Positions 26,967 through 40,116 are shown, counted from the first letter of the stretch. The stretch is DNA of 64,000 nt from Epiperipatus broadwayi (GCA_028023455.1 JAQFVV010000063.1:5256794-5320793), one strand, 5' to 3'. The notes: generated by a model not told the origin, from the letters alone. A program made the numbers and translations.

Positions 26967-27119
26967 TGTAAACAAAGGCAAAACTCCCCATACAGTAGTG
27001 CCACCCTGTGCCAAACAGAGTAATCAAGGGATTTTATGCACAAGCCTTCTGGCATCCATTGATTACTCTGTTTGGCACAGGGTGGCACTACTGTATGGGG
27101 AGTTTTGCCTTTGTTTACA
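26967..27119. mobile_element. Foldback element with perfect 60-bp arms
   Basis: Positions 26967-27026 and 27060-27119 are exact reverse complements, starting TGTAAACAAAGGC and ending GCCTTTGTTTACA, around a 33-base loop. Arms include GTGCCACCCTGTGCCAAAC. It is much more GC-rich than its surroundings and shows no decay, unlike its neighbours. It could be a small MITE or a recently formed hairpin; it could also be transcribed as a stable stem-loop. Confidence 0.9.
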
Positions 27120-27780
27120 AATGTTCTGGGATAATTATATGGAAGACTTATTACTGCAAAATATTCTGAATATGAAGTCACATTATATTCTAATGTGAAT
27201 AGGTTTTTTGTAACATTGCCATAACATTATTGTTTTATGAATATTAGATAATTCACCTGGATAGTGAAAGTTAAAATGGAACTAGAATTCGGTTATTAAA
27301 TAATGCCACTGCTGAAAATTGCTAAATTCTATGTTAAAATTTTATTATATTGTAATAAATTGTTTTTCTCTTCACTAGTAAAAATTGTAATTATAAATAT
27401 GTGACTTTTTTTTCGCATGCATTAGTGAAGCTATAATTATACTTAAAATAATGTGTAATACGTCTGCTTAGCGCTTTCAAGATTTAATGTTCGAGTCTCA
27501 TACTCATAGCTTTGTGAACGAATACTGTTGTGATTTATTGTACACATATGCAAATGAGTTTGAATATTTAATTAGTCCATTGTTTAGAAAGAGCAAAGCA
27601 TGCCTCTCTTCTATTAATGGCACTGGGATCATTTGCAATGTAAAATGTTATTTAATATTTATACTTGTTTCTTGAGATAAATAAATGAATATAAACATAA
27701 CTAGGAGAAAAACATAATAATTATTCTAAATCCTAAGCAATTATCCATTAAATGTTCACTATCTTAATATAAACAGAGCA
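27120..27780. other. No gene; possible tRNA-like fragment near 27450
   Basis: AT-rich. Around 27455-27510, GTCTGCTTAGCGC and GTTCGAGTCTC look like the second half of a tRNA-derived SINE (pol III B box style), but the first half is not evident. I would not call it a gene. Confidence 0.35.
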
Positions 27781-27812
<32 letters not shown>

Positions 27813-27975
27813 ATGGGAGATGATGAACTGGGCCAATTGATGAGTGCTAGTTCAGCATAAAATACATATATTGGAGATCATTTATCTTTTTCACATGAGT
27901 TTGGTCATGTGCATTAATTGTATAAGATAGATTAGCTAGTTGAAGAGAACTTTAAACTATGGGTTCAAATTCTTA
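27781..27975 (+). mobile_element. Family F fragment, copy 3
   Basis: After an (AT)n(TG)n tract come GGCCAATTGATGAGTGCTAG and TTCAGCATAAAATAC, then GGTTCAAATTC at the right end. These match the interior and right arm of the foldback family seen at 17043 and 35588. The left arm is missing or replaced by the microsatellite. Confidence 0.65.
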
Positions 27976-28386
27976 TAATTGTATTGTACAAGTCATAATA
28001 AATTTAAGAATTCTTGTTGTTTTATCTTAATGGGAGTTAAATTATATATATATTTTCCTGGTTATGAAAGGTAAGTCTGTTGTCCTAATATCATCATGGG
28101 TCCAAATACTCAACTATTTCATTTTGAACATCGTTTCTGTATTATATCATGAATCTGATATTATCATTATTATATTGAATTATCAGACCTGAATATTTTT
28201 TACTCCATAAATTGAAGGTAATAATTACAGATGGTATATAATTATACAGATCAATATATTTTAACTAATACATAACTTAAACCATTAATATTTCACACCA
28301 TATATGAATGAGTATTTAATTGTTATTCCAGGTTTATATTACTTTAATAAGAGCTAGCATTTCTTACTAACTGATTTATTCTGAAA
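27976..28386. other. AT-rich spacer, no gene seen
   Basis: No coding or repeat feature recognised. Confidence 0.5.
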
Positions 28387-28512
28387 ACATATTGATATAT
28401 ATATTTCATGTGTCATAGCATCGGCCGGGAAATGAACCTGCTAACCTGGGACAACTGCTTGTAAGGCGGCTGTACTGACCTCTCGACCACTAATGCCTGA
28501 CATATTGATATA
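28387..28512 (-). mobile_element. tRNA-derived retroposon with 13-bp target duplication
   Basis: ACATATTGATATA stands at 28387-28399 and 28500-28512. The 100 bases between, read on the minus strand, contain TAGTGGTCGAGAGG, which resembles a tRNA A box, and about 45 bases later GGTTCATTTCCC, which resembles a B box. An anticodon-like loop CTTACAA lies between them, and a short ACATGAAATATATAT tail follows. This looks like a retroposed tRNA or short SINE, integrated by LINE machinery. It is not a clean cloverleaf, so it is not called as a functional tRNA. Confidence 0.7.
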
Positions 28513-28656
28513 ATTCAAGTATGAAGAACCATGAACACATAAAGTTTATTTCATTTTATGCATATTAATTCTTTTTAATATTGAATTTGATTTGAACTAA
28601 ATAGATTCTCTATCTCTTGAGCAATTCACATTATTTGTCCCAATTATACACGTACA

Positions 28657-28668
28657 ATATATATATAT

Positions 28669-28738
<70 letters not shown>
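28657..28738. repeat. (AT)n-(GATA)n microsatellite
   Basis: Seven AT units pass into about seventeen GATA units. Confidence 0.97.
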
Positions 28739-28741
<3 letters not shown>

Positions 28742-30159
28742 GAATCATAATTTGTTAATTAAAATAAATATACAAACAAATAAAAACAACAGAAATGACT
28801 TAATTGTATAAGCTGTTATAATATAAAGACTGCAACAAAATAAATAAACAAAAATTAAACTTAAAAATAATTATCTTAAAAAATGTTGGAAATTTCTATA
28901 GGCTATAAAGGATTTTTATTAAAAACTTTATCCGTTTTTTGTATCAAAACTATTTTTTTATCAACAAAAACATTCCATTTTTAAATGTTTAATTAATTAA
29001 TTAATCAATTAACTACAAGTTCGGTGAAAAACATCAAACAACTGCCTACTAGGGTTATATGTGAGGGTTTATCAATGTTAGTATGCATTTCTAAAAAAAA
29101 TTCAGCTTAAAAAAATAAATTAATTATTAATATATTAATCATTAACTCTAGTGAATGAACTGGTCTATATGTACTTACATTATTAATAAATATTATACAC
29201 AATGGAAAATGAAATACATATGCAGAAGTATGCAATAATTCAATGTATTAGGAAAGTGATTAATTTATGAATATAGGAGTGCTTGATGTTTGACTTTATT
29301 TCATGTAAATGTAAGGTTTTAAATTTGGAAACGAAAAAATAACTTTCTTTTCTGTTTTCTTTTTTTTATAGAAGAAAAACTATTTTGTAAAATAATCATA
29401 CTTAAATCGTAAAATTGTGTGGTCTGGTAAATTAAAATGTTTAGATACAGTCTGTCTTTATTTTTTGTCATGTTACTACTTATAGTCTTTTACCTATTTT
29501 TTTTTTAAAAAAAAACATATTTTTGAAAGTATCCAAAATAATCTTTTATGTAAAATCATTATTTTTAGTTTAGTGATTTTCTTACAAGTGTTGGGATTCT
29601 TTGTTAAATTTTATCTGCTAGAGATTTGATTTTTTTCATGATATAAATTGCTTAATACACTTGTTGAATTTCAGTTTTACTACAACTCTTTTGTTGATAA
29701 ATGAGCTGTTGATTTGGGGGTTATTTTGTCTTGTAGAATGTATAATAAGCATACTAAAAGATATTTTAAGGGACTGTGTTCATTACACCACTATGAATTA
29801 TATTTTCAGATAGCAAACAATGGTTTAACTTAGAGCTGCAATTAGCAACTTATTTTAATTTACATTAGTGGTTAATAAATTTTCCATAAAGGCAACAAAA
29901 TTCAATAATGATAACTTATGATTTTTGAATACTTGCTAAATTAATGTTTGTTTCATAAGTTAATTTAATATTAATGTACAATGGCCATAAGCCCCATATA
30001 ATATTATTATTAATTTTCAAATGTTTTAATTCCTTATTATTTTTTAAACTGATGTCTATCTAAACACCTTTGTAAATGGGTCTTTATTTTATATTTCTGA
30101 ATTAGCAATACATCATACCATTTGAAAATTAAACAGGTGTAAAGTTTTTCACTTTTTTC
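28739..30159. other. AT-rich sequence, no gene seen
   Basis: Only short chance frames and homopolymer runs. Confidence 0.55.
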
Positions 30160-30490
30160 AATACCTCACTGATTAAATTCACAAATTCTATAACACATTA
30201 ACATTCACAAAATCATTCGATTTACAATGAGTCAATATTGAGATCTTATGTTTAGAAATCTATTAAGATAATATAAAGTTGTAATAATTATATTTATAAA
30301 GTGCATACTCATTAATTAAAGTAATATTTATTAAGGCTATAAGCTTAAGACTATGCACCTGAAAACATGACAGTAGGGACCTCTGCAAATCGTTAACAAG
30401 ACAAGAGTGGCCACTCTTATCTAAACCTACTTTATAAATAAATAAGAAGAATCTAAAGCATTTTGATTTGAGACATAAGTAACTAATGAC
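30160..30490 (+). repeat. Dispersed repeat, segment order X-Y
   Basis: The first half (X, 30160-30300; contains TTTACAATGAGTCAAT and GAAATCTATTA) matches 33500-33650. The second half (Y, 30310-30490; contains AGTAGGGACCTCT and AACCTACTTTATA) matches 33310-33480. The order is swapped between the two sites. No reading frame of interest. Confidence 0.75.
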
Positions 30491-30759
30491 TACAATAATA
30501 AAAAGCAAATTTTATTTCTCCATTTTCCTGATTTTATAGCTATATTTTAAAAACATTTTATATGAATATTTTAATACTTATTATAAATAATGCTTGTAGT
30601 AAAAAAAACAAAAATAAAATGATATTTATATAACACAGATACTCTTCTTAGAAGCTATGTTAGATACTACTGGTAGACTGTATATCATAAGTTTGTAAAC
30701 TACATTGTAGCCATTTCAGGTTAAACTTATGTTTCTATTCAGTGACTTTTCAATTTTTT

Positions 30760-30796
<37 letters not shown>

Positions 30797-31947
30797 GACT
30801 ACAAACACAAGTGATCAATGATTAAATTTTATCTTCAATTAACTCATTTCTAATTGCAATTGCTAATGAAACTAAATTTCATTGTATTTTAAATCACTTT
30901 CTATATTGACCATCTTTTTTATGGCAATGTTTCACTCATATTGAAAAAATGGTATTATTACAATACTAGCCAAAAAACAAAATTTTATCAAAATCTTTCA
31001 TGACTATGGTATTATCTATTAATGAATAGATCTTTTTATGTGAATTTCAACAAGATACATGCAACATATAAATATAAAACAAAATAGCCTTCCCATCATT
31101 CACTTCATAAAACAACTTCCTTTAACATCAAAGGATGTCTTAAAAAGTTTGATGATTTCAGATTCAAAAAAAAATATCATCACAGATTATTTTACTTTTT
31201 TTTTAATTGAGTTTTTTCATAGAAGATAACCTCTGCATTGTAAAATAATATTTTATAATTTTTATTCACTCCTTGAATATACAAAGTTGAGCTATAATAT
31301 CGATTTTTAATAGGACTCTTATGATCTTACTATAAAGAATCATATAAACTGCCTGAGTCATTTGCTATCAAATTACTATTTTGAACTATTTAATTATAAA
31401 TTGAAATAAAAGTCTTTACAGATCACTTTCATACTACTTAATACAACCTATTTTTATAAATTAATTTATAAATTGAGGACTTAAATGGTAAAAAAAATAA
31501 ACTCTTTATTTCTCACTAACAATTAAATCTATATTATTAACACACTCAAACCCATATATATGTGAGTGTCTATATTTGACATAAAATTTTCTTGAATTTA
31601 TAATGTAATGTCAAAGTGTGGGTCCATTTCCATGTAAATGAGCTTCAAATATGTTTTAGCAATGTTGATGCTAAGGAAATCGACAGTTTCTGGGAATAAA
31701 CCACTTTTTAACTCTATTATTCATAATTAGATTTCTTTTTATCATTTACTTTAATTAGAAATAAAATATATTTTATTTCTATTTAAACTTACTATTAGAA
31801 AAAAAAAACTACTTGCGAATGCTAGATTTAAAGAAGTAGTAAAAAAATATTAGAAGCTAATTATCTGGAAATTTTACCACATTTCACAAAAAAATTATAA
31901 ACTCAATGGTAAAATTATAAATATGTTTTCTAGATAATAATTACATT
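30491..31947. other. AT-rich sequence, no gene seen
   Basis: Includes an (AT)n run at 30766-30794. No repeat or coding feature recognised. Confidence 0.5.
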
Positions 31948-32019
31948 TTGCAGTTTATATATAAGATTGATAAATATCTCTCATCAATAAAATATTTTCG
32001 AAGAACGTGCTGTACAATA

Positions 32020-32188
32020 TATAAAATTTTGGTAAAGGTTTACTTTAGCGTCCACATCATGTTCACCCTTTATTATTTAAAATTAGAACTAAATTATTAT
32101 TCGAAAATCTTATGTATCTACTACTATATTACAATTACATTAAAATTTATTAAAATGTAAAAGATAATAAAATATTTACCTTTTTAAG
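32020..32188 (+). repeat. Inverted arm left of the Merlin-like pseudogene
   Basis: Runs from AAATTTTGGTAAAGG through AAAATTAGAACTAAATTATT to ATATTTACCTTT. The reverse complement of 33687-33840 matches it closely. Each arm also starts GGTAAA and ends TTTACC. It touches the end of the transposase coding remnant. Confidence 0.8.
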
Positions 32189-33150
32189 CATAATTGTGTT
32201 CTATGCATACTAGGAAGTTGGAGGAAAAAGCTGTAGTGCTATATCCACTCCAGAAGGCAAAATATTGTAGGTACAATGAAAACAAAGCTCTTCTGGTACC
32301 AGACTAGAATTTCAACTTATGCTTTGCTCTTCCACATATTTTCAATATTCTGGGTATGTATGTCTTAGTCTTTGGGGTGCACAATGTTGTCCTAATGGAT
32401 GACAACAGAATGCATATATACACCCTTGTTGAATCTGCTGATGTTATTGTATGCAGCCCAGCCATCTGAAATAATGTGCATACCTGGTAAAATGTACTGC
32501 TGTATCAGGGCTTCCAGTATGACAGCCATCCTATCTATAACTTCTGTCAAGTAGCACTTTCTTGATCCTTTTTTGATACCACCAAAGACCCAATGATCTC
32601 TTTGTACATTCCCCCTGTGGTATTTGCAGTGGAAATAATATGTCTCATCAATTTCAACAACTAATGGCTCCACATTGTCATCCAATCTGCCGAGAACTAT
32701 TGGATTTGTGTCAAAATATCTGGAACATTCATCACAGCAAAAAATAACCCAGTCAATTACTATTTTTTGTTGATGCCAGTCTCTTGCAAAATGTATTATT
32801 GGGGCAAATTATGTATCCAAAAATTCACTATATTTATAATTGTTCCCAGAGGCAGATGACTTTGGGAAACAAAAGACCCCTTTTTGATTGAGCTGTGATG
32901 ATGACATTCTGCATTGCCATCTACACCCATATAATCCTGCAGAATCCATCACCAGTGAACATGAACCACTGCACTGTTGGCATATGGCATAATTCTTCAG
33001 GAGATGTCTGTTTACAAACCATTTGATGGTCAATTCTGGAGTTTAAATGGCATTTCATAACTGATACATATTCCAGTTTTCTGCCAGAATAGCAGCAACA
33101 TTCAAAATTTGATCATCTGCAATTAAAAATGTAACAGATCTACCTGCCAT
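32184..33150 (-). pseudogene. Merlin-like (ISXO2/IS1595 type) transposase pseudogene
   Basis: From an ATG at 33148-33150 one frame can be followed through in-frame stops at 33055-33057, 33043-33045, 32809-32811 and 32392-32394. The N-terminal part has a zinc-ribbon-like CQQCSGSCSLV. The core (32685-32392) has VEIDETYYFHCKYHRG, HWVFGGIKKGSRKCYL and ISDGWAAYN, with two Asp residues of the DDE-type site. The expected glutamate, in IENMW, lies past a stop near 32350. A further frame change near 32300 leads to LFSLYLQYFAFWS. About 322 codons fit the family length. The enzyme would move Merlin-type transposons by cut and paste. It is dead here. The family call is from motif memory and I hold it with good confidence. 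Confidence 0.85.
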
Positions 33151-33289
33151 TTTTTGCAATTATAAAACTGTACATGTGTGCATGTAATTCAAACTTTTGA
33201 ACTCAGAGAATGTCTTTTTAGTAATAAGTGCCATAAATGTAGATGGTTTGAATTCTTAAGTATCAAATAATTTAAACTAATTATTTTAA

Positions 33290-33655
33290 TTATAAATTTC
33301 ATTAAATGCACATCATTATATTAAGTAATATTTACAAAGGCTGTAACCTTTGGGAATAAGTGTCTGAAAAATTCGAAGGTAGGGATCTCTACAGGTCTTA
33401 GCCACAAGCTTATGCTAGGAAGACAAGAGGGAAACCTTCTTTACTTCAACCTACTTTTATATATGAATAGGTGAAGCTGAAGTGGTTAGATCTAAGAGTG
33501 TGAAGCTATTCAATACTTCACTAATTAAGTCCACAATTCTTATTATACATTAATACTCACGAAATCTTATGACTTACAATGAGTCAATGGAAAGATCTTA
33601 TAGTAAGAAATCTATTACGATAATTTAAAGTTGTAATTATAAATCTATGTAGTGT
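33290..33655 (+). repeat. Dispersed repeat, segment order Y-X
   Basis: Contains the same two blocks as 30160-30490 in swapped order (see AAGGTAGGGATCTCT near 33377 and TTACAATGAGTCAATGG near 33570). This circular permutation suggests both derive from a tandem array or a circular intermediate. Confidence 0.7.
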
Positions 33656-33686
33656 AATTAATTCCACATTCAACAACTTTACAAAG

Positions 33687-33840
33687 GTAAATGTTTTTTA
33701 CTATCTTTTACTTTTTAATAAATTTTAATGTAATTGTATATACATAAGATTTTTCAATAATAATTTAGTTCTAATTTTAAAAAAATAGAGGGCAAACAAG
33801 ATGTGAATTCTAAAGTAAATCTTTACCAAAATTTCTTTAT
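33687..33840 (-). repeat. Inverted arm right of the Merlin-like pseudogene
   Basis: Reverse complement of 32020-32188, with agreement over about 150 bases. It could be the right-hand terminal repeat of a composite element or an independent MITE of the same family. Confidence 0.8.
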
Positions 33841-35136
33841 TACACACGCAAATAAATGTATAAAATGGCAATGTAAGTAAATATTCTCTAATTACTATCA
33901 AAAGTAAAATAGTGAAAAATGTGACTTTTAGGTTCATCAAATGATATATGGTGAATATTTTAATTATTTTAATTAATTTTAGATGACTATTTAGATTAAC
34001 TACCAAGTTTTTTTAAAAATTGTTTAAACTGATCACGTTTACCTGAGACATGGCTGGAAGTGTGCTTTCACTATGCAACAAAAACCTTTATGCACATGCA
34101 CACATATGTACATACATATTTGAAAATAACTACCAATTCATATAATAAAATTTTTCATAAAAATAGCATGGTAAATTTTTGAAAATATTAATTAATGCTC
34201 AGAACATTATTATTTTTAGCAATAAAGATATTCTAATTGCCATTAGATATTAAACATAAAAACAAATTCAGACATCAACAATTTATGAGAAAGAAATTAA
34301 ACTGAATTTCAAATATTAACTGTAATAATGTAATTTTGGAAATACGTTATGTCCAAAGCAAATTTACTAAGCAATCATTTTAAATAACCTTAGAAATCTT
34401 TACTACACTATTCTTATGGAAAATTTTATTATATTATCTGGTAAATATTTTCATTTATTTAAGATCATAAATTATTATTTGTTTGCCTTTAATTAGTGAT
34501 TTGGTCTTTTTTAGTGATTATTATGCTCCAGAATATAAAGCAATGCCAGAATTATGATATGGTTGTGAATATTTGAAATATAATAAATTATATTTTTGAA
34601 AATTGTAAATATCTGAATCTATTATCATTATTCTTATTATTATATAAATGTGAATATTTATTTGTTACTCAATAACTCAACAAACATTGCAACAACCTTG
34701 ATTAGCTTTGCCTGTTTTTTCTTTTTTGTGAAGATTTACATAGGATATGAATTTTTGCTCAAAAGTACTTAGTTATTTTAAAAACTTTTATAACTTGCAA
34801 TATAAAAATGCATCAAAATCATAATCACTTTCAAATGACTTCATAAAAATGCAAAAAGAGGGCTGCACTGACTAAAAGAATACAGACATTTGATTATTTT
34901 TGAAATGATTACAAAGTATGTTATGGTGTGCATATTAAAATACATACTACAGAAATGAATAGAATATAGTTTTTGGTATAATGTGATAAAATTTGACTTT
35001 ATAAATATATTTTAAATCTGTTTAGATGAAAATTCCTCCTGTTTTCTTTATATCTGAACATTTTAGTTTTACACTTAAACCTTTTTTAATATAATTTACT
35101 TATAATCTTAATATTTGAAATACAGGCATTCTTCAA
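33841..35136. other. AT-rich sequence, no gene seen
   Basis: No repeat or coding feature recognised. Confidence 0.5.
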
Positions 35137-35556
35137 ATCATCATCATCATCATCAACCATTATCAATCCACTGCAGGATGAAGGTCTCTCCAAGTTTAAT
35201 CCATCTTCTCCGATCTTTAGCTTCTCTTCTCCACAACACCCCTGCACATTTTCTTATTTCATCCACCCATCTCACATGTGGTCTCTTTCTGGGTCTTTTA
35301 CAATCTCTTGGAATCCAGTTTAAAATTTCAAATGTCCATCTATTATCATCTCTTCTAGAAATATGTCCAGCCCAACTCCATTTCAATCTTTTAATTTTTT
35401 TAATAAGGTCAGTAACACCTGTTTGTTGTCTTACCCATACATTGCGTTTTTGATCTCTTCTTGTTACTCCCAACATACATCTCTCCATACTCCTTTGAGT
35501 GGTCTGAAGTCTCTGTCTCTGTATTGCTCTTCTATTAAGTGTCCAAGTCTCATATA
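35137..35556 (-). mobile_element. RTE-clade LINE, 5'-truncated 3' end
   Basis: Matches the 3' end of the LINE at 42058-45350, from ETWALNRRAIQ to the terminal LQWIDNG and stop. It breaks off at about 35556 at the 5' side, as is usual for incomplete target-primed insertions. The frame is still open, with a six-base in-frame insertion (RQ) and scattered substitutions. The tail is a short run of TGA triplets that continues from the stop codon (35137-35155 on the plus strand as ATC repeats). Confidence 0.9.
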
Positions 35557-35587
35557 CCTGGAGCTTAATTGTAAATATAGGAGTTTT

Positions 35588-35766
35588 GAACACAGACTTT
35601 CAAGCACACTTCAACTATGTATTTAAATGGATACATGTTCTACACATGAGGGATCAAAGTGACTTGAGGTAAATATGGGGCAGCAGCATGGGATTTGGGT
35701 TTTTCATCATCAGATTTTCAATGGTATGGATGGCTGAAGAGTTGGGGGTTGGAGTAGATTGAAACC

Positions 35767-35827
<61 letters not shown>

Positions 35828-35984
35828 TGATAATCTGGACCAACTGATGAGTGCTGGTTCAGCACAAAATATGAATATTAATAATTATTTATCTTTTCTA
35901 TATGTGTGTGGTCATGTGTATCAGTGGTATGATAGTATGGATAGTTGAAGGGTGCTTGAAAATCTGTGTTCAAATCTACATTTA
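35588..35984. mobile_element. Foldback element, family F copy 4
   Basis: Left end GAACACAGACTTTCAAGC and right end GCTTGAAAATCTGTGTTC are inverted. The interior carries GACCAACTGATGAGTGCTGG and a (TA)n(TG)n microsatellite at 35771-35826. Inserted beside the truncated LINE. Confidence 0.75.
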
Positions 35985-37767
35985 TAATCTTAATGTTATG
36001 TATTACAAATATAAGCTTTCAAGTGTTACACATTTTAAAAGTTAATATTTGACATTTTAAAAATATAAAAATAAATTTTTTAATGGAATTCTTATCTACA
36101 ACAATGTATCTTGGCATCATTGGATAAATATATCTAATTCAACAAGTTACTACAACAAAACATTACCCAGTCATTGGACACATGTTTTTATTCAAAATGT
36201 TTAGTAAGAATAAAATATTTGATATTTTAATTCTATGTTTCTAAAACTAAAGTGAGTTTAGGGTTAATTATCAAAGAAAAAAATATTAAAATAAAAATAT
36301 TATTTAATTGTTATTAAAATTTTAAAAGATAATTATTTTATCATATGGCAAAAGTGATTTTATGTTTAACAAGTAGAAAACTGCTTATGCTATGCAGTAA
36401 AAAACTTTTTATGAGTTGTTTGTTTGAAGTTATTGTTTTTAAAGACAATATTCTATATATTAGTGGGATAGTTTTTGGTTTTAAAATACATCTTTTACAA
36501 AAATATTGCATTTACTGAAAATAATTGTGTTTCTTTATAATTCAGTTATTTCCCTTTGAACTAAACACTTGACCAATCAGAAATTATTATTTAGATTGAC
36601 TTCTATGCCAATATTCCCCCTAATGCTTTTGTCATTTTAATAGAATATTTTCATTTATAATAAAATGTCCATATAATGCTGACACCTTCAGAATTTTTTC
36701 AACTAATATATTAAAATTGCCACTGTGGGGGTAAAGAGAAGCTGTAAACCACTACAAATCATACTATAAGGTTCTGGATAGGCCTTAAATAATGTAGAGA
36801 GGATAGAAGTTTCAGCACCACTGTAATGCCTAAAATCATCAAAATCTATGAAATACATGACAACACTTACACAAACCATCAAATCATTTAAATTTTATTT
36901 GTATGGTGTATATAATTTCTCACTTGCAAGTGGAGTGTAAACCAACTGTTACAATATGAAAATTTTATAGACGTTTTTAAAAATTAGTTTTGGACATGAG
37001 AAATACATTTAAATTAAATTTACTAATATAATTGATTATAAAAATATATTTATTGCAATACTGTTGTTAATAACTCATGTAATACTATTGAACATAAATA
37101 ACAAGTAAATACATGAGCCATGGAAACAGTTACATATTGCATTATGTTATTTTATTATATTACTGCAAACAAAGCCACAGGCTCTGCTACTTGTACATAA
37201 TATCTAGTGACTAGCAAAAGAATACATCTTTTACTGGCAAAAACTAATGATTAGGGAATTAACATTTGTATGATTTTTACATGCTAGTTTTTTTTAGAAA
37301 ATTTTGTCATATGATCTGAAAATATTTTTATTTACATTAAACTATAACTAATGAATATATATTTATATATATGCTACTCAAATATTAAATAATATTAACT
37401 CATGCTATCTATATAACAAAATATATATGTAAATATTTTATATGGCAATTGTTGATGACAAAATGAACCAATCTATGCTAGATATTAACTGTTGTTATCA
37501 GCAGCATGAAAATAATTGACATCTCATCAAACAAAGCAATCCATTTTTTGTATTAAAACACCATTTCAACATGCTATTTGTTATTAAATTTGAATGTAAT
37601 CAGAACAATTTACCAATAGCCTTTTTGTAACCCCAATGAAGAAATAGTCTATTTTGGCTGCCTTACCACCTAAATCTGACCATAATCTCTTTATCAAATT
37701 AATTTTATAAATAATATATTTTTTCCAGATAAATATGTTTAATATGTAATTATGGACTTAAACACTA
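35985..37767. other. AT-rich sequence, no gene seen
   Basis: No repeat or coding feature recognised; one slightly less AT-rich patch near 36720-36860 has no frame. Confidence 0.5.
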
Positions 37768-38071
37768 CACAAGTTGGTGCAAATTTAGTATGCGATCTCT
37801 GCCATTTTGAATTTCAAACATAGCCAGAAAACATCATCTGACACATCTAAGTAATAAAAAACTATGCGAAAACAGAAAAAATTAGAACCTGGGTCAAGTG
37901 ACTTGGAAAAATCCGCCAAACCACACAGTTAAAAAAAAAAAGTCAAAACACAAAAAATTAACATTTTCTCATTTTAAATTATAAATCAAATAATTTATAT
38001 ATAGAGAGAGCAAGATTATTATATTTAAATCTTAATCAATAAATGCTAGTTATCACTGCCTAAAAAAATAC

Positions 38072-38204
<133 letters not shown>

Positions 38205-39142
38205 ATTTTCTCATTTTAAATTATAAATCAAATAATTTATATATAGCAAGATTACTATATTTAAACCTTAATCAATAAATAGTCGACCATTTGGTTTCCT
38301 GCTCTTTGTTTTATTTTACATTTGACACCTTTGAACATCGAAAGGTGTTTGACTGTAGCTATTTTCAAGATTGCCTTTGTGGATAAAGATGCACCGCACT
38401 TATATTTCTTCCCCTCTCCCATTGTCTACTTCTACATTTTTATTTAATGGTTTTCAGTTTTTATATATGTTTCTTTTAACTGTAAAATGCTTAACTTAAA
38501 TAATTTAGATTTTAGCTTTAGAAAGATGCCATAATATTATATATACACACACGCACCTATTACAAATGTGTGCGGATTTTAATATTACATTTTTTACACC
38601 ATGGGAGATAGTTTGGTTTTAAGTAAAATGAAGCAAGTATATCTGGTACAGATGATATTCACCGCTTCAATATATAAAATCATACCTCAACAAATAATTA
38701 AAAAAATGTTTACAAAAATATGCAAATCACTCTCTATTTTGTATACAAATTCTGAGAATTAAAAGTAACTTTCTTGATAGGATGGGGAGAACCGAATAAG
38801 GCGTATTAAGCCTCTTACTATGTGCGGATGTACATATAAATATTACCCCGGTCACTATTAAAGTTAGTTATATACAGCTTACTTGTACACAAACATATAT
38901 ACGCGTTAAAATATAAATAAGAAAATAAAACTCATTAAAGTCTTCATTTGCATTTCATTTATATCAGATCTACTCTTGATTATGTCACTATAATCTGTAT
39001 ATCTATTAACATTGAAATGAGTTTTACTACCAACAAAGGAAAACAAAAACATATTTTAAATAAATGTAAATATTTTATTTTATTTAAAAAAAAATATTTA
39101 TTTTAATTAATAATCGCTTTGTGTCTGTAATGAGTAATATAT

Positions 39143-39458
39143 ATTAGATATATATTTCACACAAATAAAATTATGAGTGCGTAAAGAAAACAAATAAATA
39201 AAATATGATAAATAAATAAATGGCTATTGGGTTTATTTACCTTCATTATCAAAGCTGTGTGCTAAATGATTTGTTGTGTGCTAAATTTGCATACACTTTG
39301 CATTTTTTATAGCAAGTTTTACTTCGCAATTCATTTAGCCACAGCTTTGATAATGAAGGTATTCCTTCAAAAATACTAGCCATTCTTTTATTTATCGTAT
39401 TTCATTTATTTGTTTATTTTACGCACTCATAATTTTATTTGTGTGAAATATATATATT
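39143..39458. mobile_element. Nested foldback element
   Basis: Left arm about 39143-39273 and right arm about 39336-39458 are inverted copies (TTTCACACAAATAAAATTAT and its complement; CCTTCATTATCAAAGCTGTG and its complement). It sits within the 2-kb transposon, so it is a later insertion or part of its structure. Confidence 0.8.
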
Positions 39459-40116
39459 GCATATATATTACTTTAATTTATATAAGGGGGGAGGGGTGCC
39501 TTAGATATCACATATCAGCCACATTAAAATGCTACCAAGTACTTTTTTTAGGCAATAATAAGTAGCATTTATTGATTATGATTTAAATATAGTAATCTTG
39601 CTCTCTCTATATATAAATTATTTGATTTATAATTTAAAATGAGAAAATGTTAATTTTTCATGTTTTGGCTTTTTTTTTTTCAACTGTGTGTTTTGGCAGA
39701 TTTTTCCAAGTCACGTGACCCAAGTTCTAAATTTTTTCAGTTTTCGAGTAGTTTTTTATCACTTAGATGTGTCAGACGATGTTTTTGGCTATTTTTGAAA
39801 TTCAAAATGGCAGAGATCACGTACTAAATTTGCACCCACAAGTTTATATGAATATTTATTAATAATTAATAAAGGTTAAATTAATTGGTATTTTCTCTAA
39901 AAAAATTATGACCTTTTACTTGGCAATTTATGATGAAAAAAACTTAATGGAGATTAAATTGATGTATTCCATGAAGTATCATCTAGTTTTCAGATTGTTT
40001 CTTACATTAGTCATAAAAGAAGTACATATTCAACAAATATTGGGGATTTTTTCCACCAAGGATTGCCATTCAAAGGAATAAAAAATCTATAAATGGCACA
40101 AGTTAACATTAGTTCA

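Noticed and set aside
27455-27510. tRNA gene
   Set aside because: Only a B-box-like half is present; no cloverleaf can be drawn.
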